Shown here one piece after another: positions 26,981-34,826 of a stretch of 64,000 nt of DNA. The first letter of the stretch is position 1. Each line of letters starts with the position of its first letter. This DNA comes from JBFLYO01 sp040756745 (GTDB lineage: Bacteria > Bacteroidota > Ignavibacteria > UBA10030 > UBA6906). Position numbers and translations under genes: made by a program. The DNA is taken from NCBI GenBank assembly GCA_040756745.1, contig JBFLYO010000017.1, positions 1 through 64,000 of the forward strand, written 5' to 3'. A model generated the notes under the pieces. That model had not been told where the DNA came from, searched no databases, and was given only the letters and a program-made list of their open reading frames with translations.

Positions 26981-27817
26981 ATGGAAACACCCGATGACCT
27001 CAAGAATGTTGTGAGAGAAAAGTACGCGGCCATTGCCGGACAATCGCGCGAGGAGAACGCCTCCTCATGCTGCGGCACGGGGGGATGCTGCACCGTCGAC
27101 TATGCGGTGTTCGCCGAAGACTATACCCGGTTGAAGGGATATCAAAAGGAGGCCGACCTCGGCCTGGGGTGCGGGATACCGACAGAATTTGCGCGGATTT
27201 CGGCCGGCGATACCGTCGTCGACCTGGGCTCCGGCGCGGGAAACGACGTCTTTGTCGCACGGACGATCGTGGGAGACAGTGGAAAGGTCATCGGCGTCGA
27301 TATGACCGAAGCGATGATCGAAAAGGCGCGCGCCAACAACGCTAAACTGGGATTCCACAACGTCGAGTTCCGCCTCGGCGACATTGAGAAGCTGCCGCTG
27401 ACAGCCCAGACGGCGGACGTGGTGATCAGCAACTGTGTGCTCAACCTTGTCCCGAACAAAGCCAAGGCATTCTCCGAAATCTTCCGGGTGCTGAAGACCG
27501 GGGGGCACTTCAGCATATCCGACATCGTCATCAGCGGCAACCTCCCCCGCTCGATCCGTGAAGCCGCCGAGATGTACGCGGGATGTGTGTCCGGGGCGAT
27601 CGACAGGGATGCCTATCTCGCCCTTATCACGAACGCGGGGTTCACGGACGTTCGTGTCGTCAAGGTGAAGCCGATCCATCTGCCTGATGAATTGCTCCTG
27701 CAGTATCTCTCGGAAGACGAGCTGAGGGAATTCCGCGCATCAGGAACGGCCATCACCAGCATCACCATCTACGGCCGGAAAGAGGCCTGCTGTCCCCCCT
27801 CGACGGGGTGCTGCTGA
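26981..27817 (+). CDS. arsM: Arsenite S-adenosylmethionine methyltransferase
   Basis: A 278-residue class I methyltransferase of the ArsM family. It has an N-terminal cysteine cluster (Cys30, 31, 36, 37), the SAM motif VVDLGSGAGNDVFVA and GVDMTEAMIEKAR, the As-binding cysteine in VISNCVLNLV and another in MYAGCVSGAI, and a C-terminal CCPPSTGCC. ArsM converts As(III) to methylated, partly volatile arsenicals in the cytoplasm. ATG 26981 has AGGGAG 6 nt upstream; a GTG at 26963 overlapping the arsR stop is less likely. Part of the arsR-arsM-arsN2 operon. Confidence 0.95.
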   Translation: METPDDLKNVVREKYAAIAGQSREENASSCCGTGGCCTVDYAVFAEDYTRLKGYQKEADLGLGCGIPTEFARISAGDTVVDLGSGAGNDVFVARTIVGDSGKVIGVDMTEAMIEKARANNAKLGFHNVEFRLGDIEKLPLTAQTADVVISNCVLNLVPNKAKAFSEIFRVLKTGGHFSISDIVISGNLPRSIREAAEMYAGCVSGAIDRDAYLALITNAGFTDVRVVKVKPIHLPDELLLQYLSEDELREFRASGTAITSITIYGRKEACCPPSTGCC

Positions 27818-27838
27818 CGCGCCGGGAGCGAACTGTCG

Positions 27839-28288
27839 ATGCCGCGCCCCTCAAGACCATTCCTGATTCGCCCCGCCGCGCAGACGGATCTGGACACACT
27901 CCATGCCCTGCTCGCGGAGGCATCGCTTCCCGTGGCGGGAGTTGACGAGCATTACCGGACGTTTCTCGTCGCCGAACGGGACGGCGAGCTGGTCGGGGCA
28001 ATCGGGGTAGAGCTCTATGGTGAGACCGCCTTGCTCCGCTCGGCGGTCGTGGCCCCCGCCTGGAGAAACGCCGGTATCGGCTCGGCGCTCTTTGCACAAA
28101 TCGTCGCGCTTGCGAGGAAGCATGCCGTGCGACGGTTGATACTGCTGACGGAGACGGCGGAAGAGTATTTCCGGCGGAAGGGATTCCGCACCATTGATGC
28201 GGCAACCGTGACAGGCCCTGTCACCGGCTCGGTGGAGTTCACCGGGGCCTGTCCCTCGCACGCGGCCTGCATGGAATTGACGCTGTAG
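27839..28288 (+). CDS. arsN2: ArsN2-type GNAT N-acetyltransferase
   Basis: A 149-residue GNAT protein with the acetyl-CoA loop VAPAWRNAGIGSALFAQIV and the C-terminal SVEFTGACPSHAACM, typical of the arsenic-resistance ArsN2 group encoded in ars operons. Members are thought to acetylate arsenic-containing compounds; the only well-studied relative is ArsN1, acting on arsinothricin or phosphinothricin. It lies 21 bp after arsM. No arsB/acr3 pump or arsC reductase is found nearby. Confidence 0.88.
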   Translation: MPRPSRPFLIRPAAQTDLDTLHALLAEASLPVAGVDEHYRTFLVAERDGELVGAIGVELYGETALLRSAVVAPAWRNAGIGSALFAQIVALARKHAVRRLILLTETAEEYFRRKGFRTIDAATVTGPVTGSVEFTGACPSHAACMELTL

Positions 28289-28297
28289 CGGGAGGAG

Positions 28298-29311
28298 CTA
28301 TGTCTTCAGCGACGGCGTGCTTCCGGGTTCTGCCGTGCACGCCAGGTAGTCGCGGCAGATCTTCTTCATTGCGGTATTGGCGGAATTGAACGCCCAGATG
28401 ATCGATCCCCCCTTGGTGCCCGCACTCAGGTCGCCAATGAGGAACATGCCGGGCACGTTCGTCTCATGCCCGTCCTTCATCGTGGGCGCGTCCCCCTCGA
28501 ACTCGATGCCGATCGTCTTCAGGAAGTTGTGTGGCGTCGTGCCGCCGAGTGTATAGACGATATAGTCATACCCGCGGGTCCCCAATGGGGCTTCCGTGAA
28601 CTGCACCTCCGCTTTCCCGCCGGAATCTCTCACGGCAACAATGTTTGATTCGAAGAGGATCTCCACCTGCTGCCGTTCACACAGCGCCAGGATGCTTTTC
28701 CGGTTGATGTCGTTCATCCGCGTGAACTCGCGGCGGCGATAGCTCATCGTGACTCTGTTCCCCTTCTCGACAAGATACTGGCAGTATTCCGACGCGCTGT
28801 CCCCTCCCCCCACGACGAGAACGTCGGAGTGCGACACGTCCGTGGTCGTCATGTCGTACAGGATTCTGTCTTTGAGCGTCAACGGGAGCTTGTAGTCTGG
28901 CTTGTTGGGTTTGCCAAGGATGCCGATGGCGATCACCACCACCCTTGCCGCGTATTCTCCCTTGTCGGTGTACAACGTGAATTTCTGTTGGGCGGGATTT
29001 GTCGCGATCTTGTGCACCATCTCCGCATATCGGACCCTGATATCGTAGTCGCGGATTGTCTGGTCGAGGTACGAGATGGTTTCGTGCTTGGAGGAGTCGA
29101 CCAGGCACATGACGCCCGTGCAGACGGCGTCGAAGCCCTTGTAATTCGCGGTCACGAGCTTGTTGTCCGGGTAGTATTTCTTCAGCGAGAACGAATGTTC
29201 CGCGGCTTTCTCGAGGAGCAGGATCTGGTCGGCAGCGATGCCCGCCGCGCGTGCTTCCACCGCCATGCTGATCCCTGCCGGGCCAGCCCCGATAATGACC
29301 ATATCGATCAT
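28298..29311 (-). CDS. YpdA-like flavoprotein disulfide reductase (NAD(P)/FAD-dependent)
   Basis: A 337-residue two-nucleotide-fold flavoprotein. FAD site IIGAGPAGISMAVEA (residues 6-20), NAD(P)H site VLVVGGGDSASEYCQYLVEKG, and the C-terminal GMFLIGDLSAGTKGGSIIWAFNSA. It lacks the CxxC active site of thioredoxin reductases, matching the YpdA family (bacillithiol disulfide reductase in Firmicutes). It lies convergent to the ars operon, separated by only 9 bp. Whether this organism makes bacillithiol is not visible in the window. Confidence 0.85.
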   Translation of the reverse strand: MIDMVIIGAGPAGISMAVEARAAGIAADQILLLEKAAEHSFSLKKYYPDNKLVTANYKGFDAVCTGVMCLVDSSKHETISYLDQTIRDYDIRVRYAEMVHKIATNPAQQKFTLYTDKGEYAARVVVIAIGILGKPNKPDYKLPLTLKDRILYDMTTTDVSHSDVLVVGGGDSASEYCQYLVEKGNRVTMSYRRREFTRMNDINRKSILALCERQQVEILFESNIVAVRDSGGKAEVQFTEAPLGTRGYDYIVYTLGGTTPHNFLKTIGIEFEGDAPTMKDGHETNVPGMFLIGDLSAGTKGGSIIWAFNSANTAMKKICRDYLACTAEPGSTPSLKT

Positions 29312-29401
29312 GCGCCGCTGATCCTCCTTGATAGTTTCCGTGTATGAGAATCTAGAAAGAAAACTGACAAGCGCAACGTGGAAGGGGATGAATAACGTGA
29401 A

Positions 29402-29439
29402 ACGGCCCTTCCTCTGCTGCCCGGCAGAGAAAGGGCCGT
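29402..29439 (-). terminator. Hairpin terminator after the 29.5-kb small gene
   Basis: ACGGCCCTT-c-CTCTGC (29402-29417) pairs with GCAGAG-a-AAGGGCCGT (29424-29439), a 15-bp stem with one mismatch and a short loop, 25 bp beyond the stop of the gene at 29465. The U-tract on the minus strand is short (GTTT). Confidence 0.6.
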
Positions 29440-29464
29440 GGTCTACGCCAGCCCGGCAGCCGGG

Positions 29465-29854
29465 TTACATCGGCTGTCCCACCCAGGCATAGGTCGTCTT
29501 CTCGAACTGAATCGCGCCCCGCACAATACGCCGCTCCCCGGCGCGCATCGCGGGGACCTGGTCGTTGTTCGTCCTGTCAAACGCAAATTCCACCTGCAAC
29601 CCATCCTTCGCCGGATCGTCCGTCGTGCACTCGACCGTCCCCTCGAATGCCATCACATAGATCCGCACACCCCCCAGGATGTATTCCCGCCCCGCGGTCT
29701 GGTGAAAGTCGGCCAGACGCATGTTCCCTTCGGAGCACTGACGGACATAGTTGGTGATGACCTGGCGCCCGTCGCCCGACGTCGGCGGCGCGAGATAAAA
29801 CTTCGTGAACGCTACGACCCCGAAGAACGCGACGATGATCCCGATGGCCTTCAT
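29465..29854 (-). CDS. Hypothetical protein with N-terminal membrane anchor
   Basis: A 129-residue protein not assigned to a family. One hydrophobic segment (MKAIGIIVAFFGVVAFTKFYLA) probably anchors it in the inner membrane or acts as an uncleaved signal. The rest is soluble with a GREYILGGVRIYVMAFEGTVECTTDD stretch and mixed beta-strand character. The ATG at 29854 follows a G-rich Shine-Dalgarno-like run (GGGGGG). It is flanked by its own terminator-like hairpin and a roughly 290-bp upstream gap, so it is probably a single transcription unit. Confidence 0.65.
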   Translation of the reverse strand: MKAIGIIVAFFGVVAFTKFYLAPPTSGDGRQVITNYVRQCSEGNMRLADFHQTAGREYILGGVRIYVMAFEGTVECTTDDPAKDGLQVEFAFDRTNNDQVPAMRAGERRIVRGAIQFEKTTYAWVGQPM

Positions 29855-30142
29855 ATCCCCCCCTGAGTGCTTGATGCTGCTTCCTGTACGGGGCATCTCC
29901 CCAGTGCCCCTTTCAAACTCTGCATACTATGAACACAAACCGCATACCATTGTCCCTGAGCGTGTCACGGTCACAATTGCGGATTGAATTCCTTGATTTC
30001 AGTCAAAGATGGGGAAATGGGAGGCATTTTTTACCTACGGAAGCCGAGTAACTTGGAAGGAATTACAACAAAAACTGCGAAGAGTGCCGTTTTTTGAGCG
30101 TTTTGAGGGGCGGCGGTCTTGATCGGTCAGCCGGTGGCTTAG
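29855..30142. other. Intergenic stretch without a gene
   Basis: A gap of 288 bp, more AT-rich than the flanks, between the thioredoxin-TPR gene and the small membrane-anchored gene, both leftward. It should hold the promoter of the latter, but no clear -35/-10 pair was found. Runs of T and A (gtgccgttttttgagcgttttgag) lie near 30090-30106. No open frame of note. Confidence 0.5.
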
Positions 30143-30958
30143 CTAGATGTAGAGTGCACTGCTGAGTTCCCTCCTTCGCTTCCGGGTGATTTCGTGATCT
30201 TCCCCCAAATAAGCAAAAATCGCAATGCAGGCCCTCCGAGGAGCGTCGTCATCATAAAATCTGTTGCCACGGATCACATCGAGGAAGAGACCCAGCGCAC
30301 GATCGAATTCACCGGATTTCAGACTCCTGATCGCGTCAAGGTACGGGGCTTGCACTGCGTGTTCCGGGAGGCGGTCGGGATGTTTGAGCACCTCGAGCAG
30401 GTGGTTAAAGGTGCGGACCGCCTCAGCCGTCAGGCCGTCCTTGTCGGCGGGATGGATCTGCTCGACGAGTCCGACCGCGCGGGGAAGGTTCTCAAACACC
30501 AAGGTGATTGCGAGGAGAGCACGCGCGTGATCATGCTGAGGAGAATCTGCAACAACGTGCTCCAGGACCCCGGCTGCCTCCGTCCGCTTGCCCTCTCTGA
30601 GCAGTGTTTCTGCCTGCAGGATCTCTTTCCGGTGTTTGTCCGGAAGTGCTTTCGCTAGCCACGCCTCGACGGCCCCTTCGGGGAGGGCACCGATGAACTC
30701 GTCGATCACCGTGCCGTCGGAGAACAGCTTGACGTTCGGAATGCTCCGTATCCCGTAGCGAGCGGCGACATCCGGTAGAGCTTCGGTATCGACCTTTTTC
30801 AATTCCCATTCCCCCGCGTGCTTCTCGGCCAATCTGTCGAGCACCGGTCCCAGTATCCTGCACGGCCCGCACCACTCAGCCCAGAAATCGACGAGAACAG
30901 GTGTCGTGTGGCTCAGCGCCAGGACCTCCTTCTCAAAGTCTGTTACGTCTCTCTTCAT
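30143..30958 (-). CDS. Thioredoxin-TPR protein (CnoX/YbbN-like co-chaperone)
   Basis: A 271-residue protein with an N-terminal thioredoxin domain (VLVDFWAEWCGPCRILGPVLDRLA, active site WCGPC) and a C-terminal TPR-like helical region (about 115-271). This is the architecture of E. coli YbbN/CnoX, a redox-activated holdase cooperating with GroEL and DnaK. The E. coli protein has SxxC in place of CxxC; here a full CGPC is present, so it may also be an active thiol reductase. The ATG at 30958 is preferred to the preceding TTG. Confidence 0.85.
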   Translation of the reverse strand: MKRDVTDFEKEVLALSHTTPVLVDFWAEWCGPCRILGPVLDRLAEKHAGEWELKKVDTEALPDVAARYGIRSIPNVKLFSDGTVIDEFIGALPEGAVEAWLAKALPDKHRKEILQAETLLREGKRTEAAGVLEHVVADSPQHDHARALLAITLVFENLPRAVGLVEQIHPADKDGLTAEAVRTFNHLLEVLKHPDRLPEHAVQAPYLDAIRSLKSGEFDRALGLFLDVIRGNRFYDDDAPRRACIAIFAYLGEDHEITRKRRRELSSALYI

Positions 30959-31029
30959 CAACTCCTCATGGATAACGTCCCTACAAATATCCCGAATACG
31001 GAATTGAATGGCAAGGCGCGCGATGCGAC

Positions 31030-33273
31030 TCAGCGACGCCGACGTCCCATCAGCCCTGCGCCCTGGAACAGTTTGTCGGGGAATTCCTTCCCGATCAAGT
31101 ACCTATAGTAGAACCTGTAGTTCTCGTTCCGGGAATGGATGGCCTTGGGCCCTCCCCAGCCATGCCTTCCTCCCGGGTAGATCAGAAGCTCGAAGTGTTT
31201 GTTCAGATCTTCCAGCGTGTCAACGAGTCGGAGCGCGTTCTGCATGTGGACGTTGTCGTCCATCGTCCCGTGAACGATGCGGAGCAATCCCCGGTACCTA
31301 TCTGCGTGAGTCATCACGGAGCCTTCCTTGTACCCCTCGGGGTTTTCCGCAGGTGTATCCATGTATCGCTCGGTGTAGTGCGAGTCGTACAGTCTCCAAT
31401 CGGTCACAGAGGAACCCGCCAGGCCATGCGTGAAGAGCCCTGCACCCGCCGTGAGTGCCATGCATGCAACATAGCCCCCGTAACTCGCCCCAGTGATGCA
31501 GATCTTCGTCGTATCGACGAACGGGCGTGACCGGAGCCATCGGGCCGCCTCGCCGTAGTCGTGCATCTCCCATTTCCCGAGGCAGCGATACATTTGCGCC
31601 GCCCCCTCTTTGCCGAAATGTCCGGAGCCGCGGTGGTCGACGGACATCTGGATCACACCTTCCTGCGCCAGCCACTGCTCGCCTATCCCTTTCCATCCGT
31701 CGGAGACGGTTGGTGAAAGGGGACCGCCGTAAACGGAAATGAGGACGGGATACCGTTTCGCTGGATCGAACCCCGCCGGGAGTGTCCAGATGGCGGGAAG
31801 CGCGTATCCATCGAACGTTGGAATGGTGAACAGCTCCGTCCGGGCCAGCTCATACCGGTCGAATTCGTTGGTCTTGCTGTCCGCGAGCTCCCGGACAAGC
31901 GTCCCCTCCTCCGTGTGGAGAGCCATGCGCGTGGGGGTGGCGACGTTCCCGTAGCTCGTGATAAAATACTTGCCCGAGGGAGAGACCTGCACGGAATGCG
32001 TGAAGAGGCCTGTCGTCAAGCGCTTCAGACCGGTGCCATCAAGGCTTACACTGTAGAGGTCGGTGCGGGTTGTCGCTTCTTTCCTCGCAGTAAAGTAGGT
32101 ACGGCGCCGGGCGAGGTTCACGCAGAGCAGATCGACGACCTCCCACGTTCCCCTGGTCAACTGCTGTTTCACCTTGCCATCCATTCCGACCAGGTACAAA
32201 TGTTTCCAACCGTCCCTGTCGCTTTTCACAATGAAGCCGGAACCGTCACTCAGGAACGTGATCGACGGGTACCATTCCACCCACGAAGACTGGTGCTCCT
32301 CGGCGATCTGAGACGTGGCGCCTGTAGAGGGATCCACGGCGACCAGCTTCAGAGTATCCTGGCCGCGGTTCATCCACTGCACCCAGAGGGATGCGCCGCC
32401 CGGAGCCCAGAAGGGGGTTCCAAAGTACTGGTCGTTCCCCTCGTCAAACCGCGCCCAGGTCACTCGACCTCCCACCACGGGCACGATGCCGCAACGAACA
32501 GCAGGGTTGGGATCGCCGGGTTTGGGATAGCGGGTCTGCTCGACCGAGCCATTGACCCCTTCGTCGCTGAACAGGGGAAAGAACGGCACTCGACTGTCGT
32601 CGAACCGGAAGAATGCGAGGTGCCGGCTGTCGGGGGACCACCAGAAGGCGCGGTACCGCGAAGGACGGCCAAAGATTTCCTCGTAGTAGACCCACGATGC
32701 CCAGCCGTTGTACACAACGTCGCTCCCATCCGCCGTGTACTGCTTCTCCTTCCCGCTCGCCAGCTCGATCGCGAAGAGGTTGTTATCGCGCGTGAAGGCC
32801 ACATACGCTCCGTCGGGGGAGATTGTCGGGTTCTTCTCCACACCGGGGGTCTGCGTCAGGCGCCGGAACTCCCTTGTCGCAGCATTCAGGAAGAAGAGAT
32901 CGTTCTCTTTCACGTAGATGAGCTTGTCATACTTCTCGGTAGCCGACGCCGGCGCGGATGGTTCGATCCCGACACCGATGATGGCGCGATACTGCTCCAT
33001 GTCCCTGTACAGCGTAGCGGCCCCGCTGGCCGCTTCGATCGCGTAGGCCCCTCCCTTGTGGCCCGCCTCTGCTCTTCGGACTTCGAGGTAATGGTCGTCG
33101 TCTGCCCACCCCGTCACGGAAGGGAGACTCGTGGTAACGCGCGGCCCGGCACCTTTGAAGATCTGGTCGAAGGTCAGGCCTTTCTTCTCCTGACCCGCTG
33201 CAGTTAACCCTAACGCGAGCAAAAGCAGCGTCAGCATGAATCGGCGGACAGGCATCTGCGGGATGCAGTGCAT
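31030..33273 (-). CDS. S9-family dipeptidyl peptidase (DPP IV-like)
   Basis: A 747-residue exported serine peptidase. A signal peptide (MPVRRFMLTLLLLALGLTAAGQ) is followed by the DPP-IV beta-propeller domain (about 70-490) and the alpha/beta-hydrolase domain. Nucleophile Ser in GASYGGYVACM, Asp in HGTMDDNVHMQN and His in YPGGRHGWGG form the triad; YGGPLSPTVSDGW forms the oxyanion region. The ATG at 33273 has GGAG 6 nt upstream; a longer open frame upstream is not family-like. It cuts dipeptides, probably Xaa-Pro, from peptides in the periplasm. A promoter candidate lies at 33385-33413. Confidence 0.93.
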   Translation of the reverse strand: MHCIPQMPVRRFMLTLLLLALGLTAAGQEKKGLTFDQIFKGAGPRVTTSLPSVTGWADDDHYLEVRRAEAGHKGGAYAIEAASGAATLYRDMEQYRAIIGVGIEPSAPASATEKYDKLIYVKENDLFFLNAATREFRRLTQTPGVEKNPTISPDGAYVAFTRDNNLFAIELASGKEKQYTADGSDVVYNGWASWVYYEEIFGRPSRYRAFWWSPDSRHLAFFRFDDSRVPFFPLFSDEGVNGSVEQTRYPKPGDPNPAVRCGIVPVVGGRVTWARFDEGNDQYFGTPFWAPGGASLWVQWMNRGQDTLKLVAVDPSTGATSQIAEEHQSSWVEWYPSITFLSDGSGFIVKSDRDGWKHLYLVGMDGKVKQQLTRGTWEVVDLLCVNLARRRTYFTARKEATTRTDLYSVSLDGTGLKRLTTGLFTHSVQVSPSGKYFITSYGNVATPTRMALHTEEGTLVRELADSKTNEFDRYELARTELFTIPTFDGYALPAIWTLPAGFDPAKRYPVLISVYGGPLSPTVSDGWKGIGEQWLAQEGVIQMSVDHRGSGHFGKEGAAQMYRCLGKWEMHDYGEAARWLRSRPFVDTTKICITGASYGGYVACMALTAGAGLFTHGLAGSSVTDWRLYDSHYTERYMDTPAENPEGYKEGSVMTHADRYRGLLRIVHGTMDDNVHMQNALRLVDTLEDLNKHFELLIYPGGRHGWGGPKAIHSRNENYRFYYRYLIGKEFPDKLFQGAGLMGRRRR

Positions 33274-33384
33274 GGACACTCCGTAGTTGTGAGAACGTGC
33301 GCGTGGAAGAACCGGGTGGGCCGGCGACCGAATCGTGCTCCGGACGCCGGGCAAGCGATGGTGCCTGAAGCCGGTTGGTGTTTT

Positions 33385-33413
33385 AAAATAAGCGGGAATC
33401 GGGGAAAAAGCAA
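33385..33413 (-). promoter_or_regulatory. Predicted promoter of the S9 peptidase gene
   Basis: On the minus strand TTGCTT (33413-33408), 17-bp spacer, TATTTT (33390-33385), 112 bp before the start. It lies in the gap after the outer-membrane barrel gene. Confidence 0.4.
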
Positions 33414-33487
33414 GGATCATTGGTCGAACGAGGGTGGCTTACCCCTTGTCCGTTGCGTGGACCGAAACGGCGGGTAACGCGGCTACG

Positions 33488-34798
33488 TCAGAAATAGAAG
33501 CTGAGCCCCAACGTCGGAGTCACCATCGCCCGGAGACCGCCGTCGTTCAACGGAACAAGGACATTGCCAAAGATCATGAACCTGTCCGAAGGGGAGAGGC
33601 GCAATCCGATTGAGGCTGTGAGTGCATTGTCGTTTGTTCTGTCAGGGATATTGCTCAGCGGAACGTTTCTCACGCTGAGACCTCCCGGGACCCGGTCCGT
33701 GATCGTAACGCTGCCAGGAGCGAGATGCACTGCTTCATCCTTATTGAGATCGAACTGCCCGAGGACGTCGAGCGCCAGCGTTAAGTCCGAGAAGAGCTTG
33801 TTGTCGAGTCCTGCCCGAAACTCGATCGCGTCGCTCTGATACGATGCCTCCTTGCGGGAGTAGGCCACGTTGAGGTGCGGGGTCACGTCGCCGAAGCGCC
33901 GCGACATGATCCCCCAGACTCTGAGCGTTGCTTTTCCCGATCCCAGGAATTCCTCCTTTTTGCCGGTAGGGAAACGGGCCTCCACAAGGGCCGCGAGGTC
34001 GACATCGCTCCCACGCACAAAGCTGTACTTCACCCGGAGCGCCACGTCTCCAAGCCCGGTCGCCGACTGGTCATACGGCACCTGCGTCGTCAACACCGGG
34101 TTCAACGTGTCGGAGCCAAACATGTGGTTGGCATGGCCCAGGCGGGCGAACGTGAAGCTATTGATCACCGCGGTGGCCGTGCCGGACATCCGTACCGTGA
34201 TCAGCGGGATGGCCACGCTGACGTCGAGATCATTAGTTACCCCCATGGTCGCCACAACCGCCCCTATCCCCGCGCGGGTGTGAAGGTCCATGAGGAGGTC
34301 CATGAGATCGCTCTCGTTCGGGTTTTCGCCCAACTCGCCTTCGCCGGTGACATCCTGGTGCGCGAACGTGAACCGCATCTGGTCGGTGGGAACCCCGCGA
34401 AAGCGAACGAGGTCGAGATAGGTGTAGTTCGCTTCGATCATGAATTTCCCCTTCCCCAGCGGCTTCGCCGTTTCGGCGAAGATGGGGCCCGTGCTCTCCG
34501 CGACGCGTACCGGAACCCCCGTCGAAAAATCGAAGAGGACTCCCGCACCTGTCGAGCTCAGGGGAAATGACGAGACGTTGCCCGACACGAGGCCGTTGAG
34601 TGCGGGGACGAGGTCCCTGTTGGCGCGCTCGGCCGCCTGGAGGAAGTGGCTGCCGTGCTGGCCGGGACTCCCGCTCCGACGGAGCCGGACATCAAGGATC
34701 TCATTGAAGATGGTCCCGAAGACTGTATTAAGCTGCCCGTACGCCGGAAGCGAGAGAACCAGCAAGCACAGGAGTGAGAGGGGCAGGCGGATGTTCAT
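33488..34798 (-). CDS. Outer-membrane beta-barrel protein, unknown function
   Basis: A 436-residue protein with a cleavable signal peptide (MNIRLPLSLLCLLVLSLPAYGQ) and a C-terminal sequence ending in Phe (LGLSFYF), the usual sorting signal of outer-membrane barrels. Alternating hydrophobic strands run through the length. The overall pattern resembles the transporter-like Phenol_MetA_deg/FadL-type barrels, but I cannot name a substrate. It lies 28 bp after the dual kinase gene on the same strand and could be cotranscribed with it. Confidence 0.8.
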   Translation of the reverse strand: MNIRLPLSLLCLLVLSLPAYGQLNTVFGTIFNEILDVRLRRSGSPGQHGSHFLQAAERANRDLVPALNGLVSGNVSSFPLSSTGAGVLFDFSTGVPVRVAESTGPIFAETAKPLGKGKFMIEANYTYLDLVRFRGVPTDQMRFTFAHQDVTGEGELGENPNESDLMDLLMDLHTRAGIGAVVATMGVTNDLDVSVAIPLITVRMSGTATAVINSFTFARLGHANHMFGSDTLNPVLTTQVPYDQSATGLGDVALRVKYSFVRGSDVDLAALVEARFPTGKKEEFLGSGKATLRVWGIMSRRFGDVTPHLNVAYSRKEASYQSDAIEFRAGLDNKLFSDLTLALDVLGQFDLNKDEAVHLAPGSVTITDRVPGGLSVRNVPLSNIPDRTNDNALTASIGLRLSPSDRFMIFGNVLVPLNDGGLRAMVTPTLGLSFYF

Positions 34799-34826
34799 GC
34801 GTTCGATCCTCCGGGGTGAGCCTCGG

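Noticed and set aside
31915..33207. Long open frame antisense to the S9 peptidase
   Set aside because: No family similarity and opposite a gene with full catalytic motifs.
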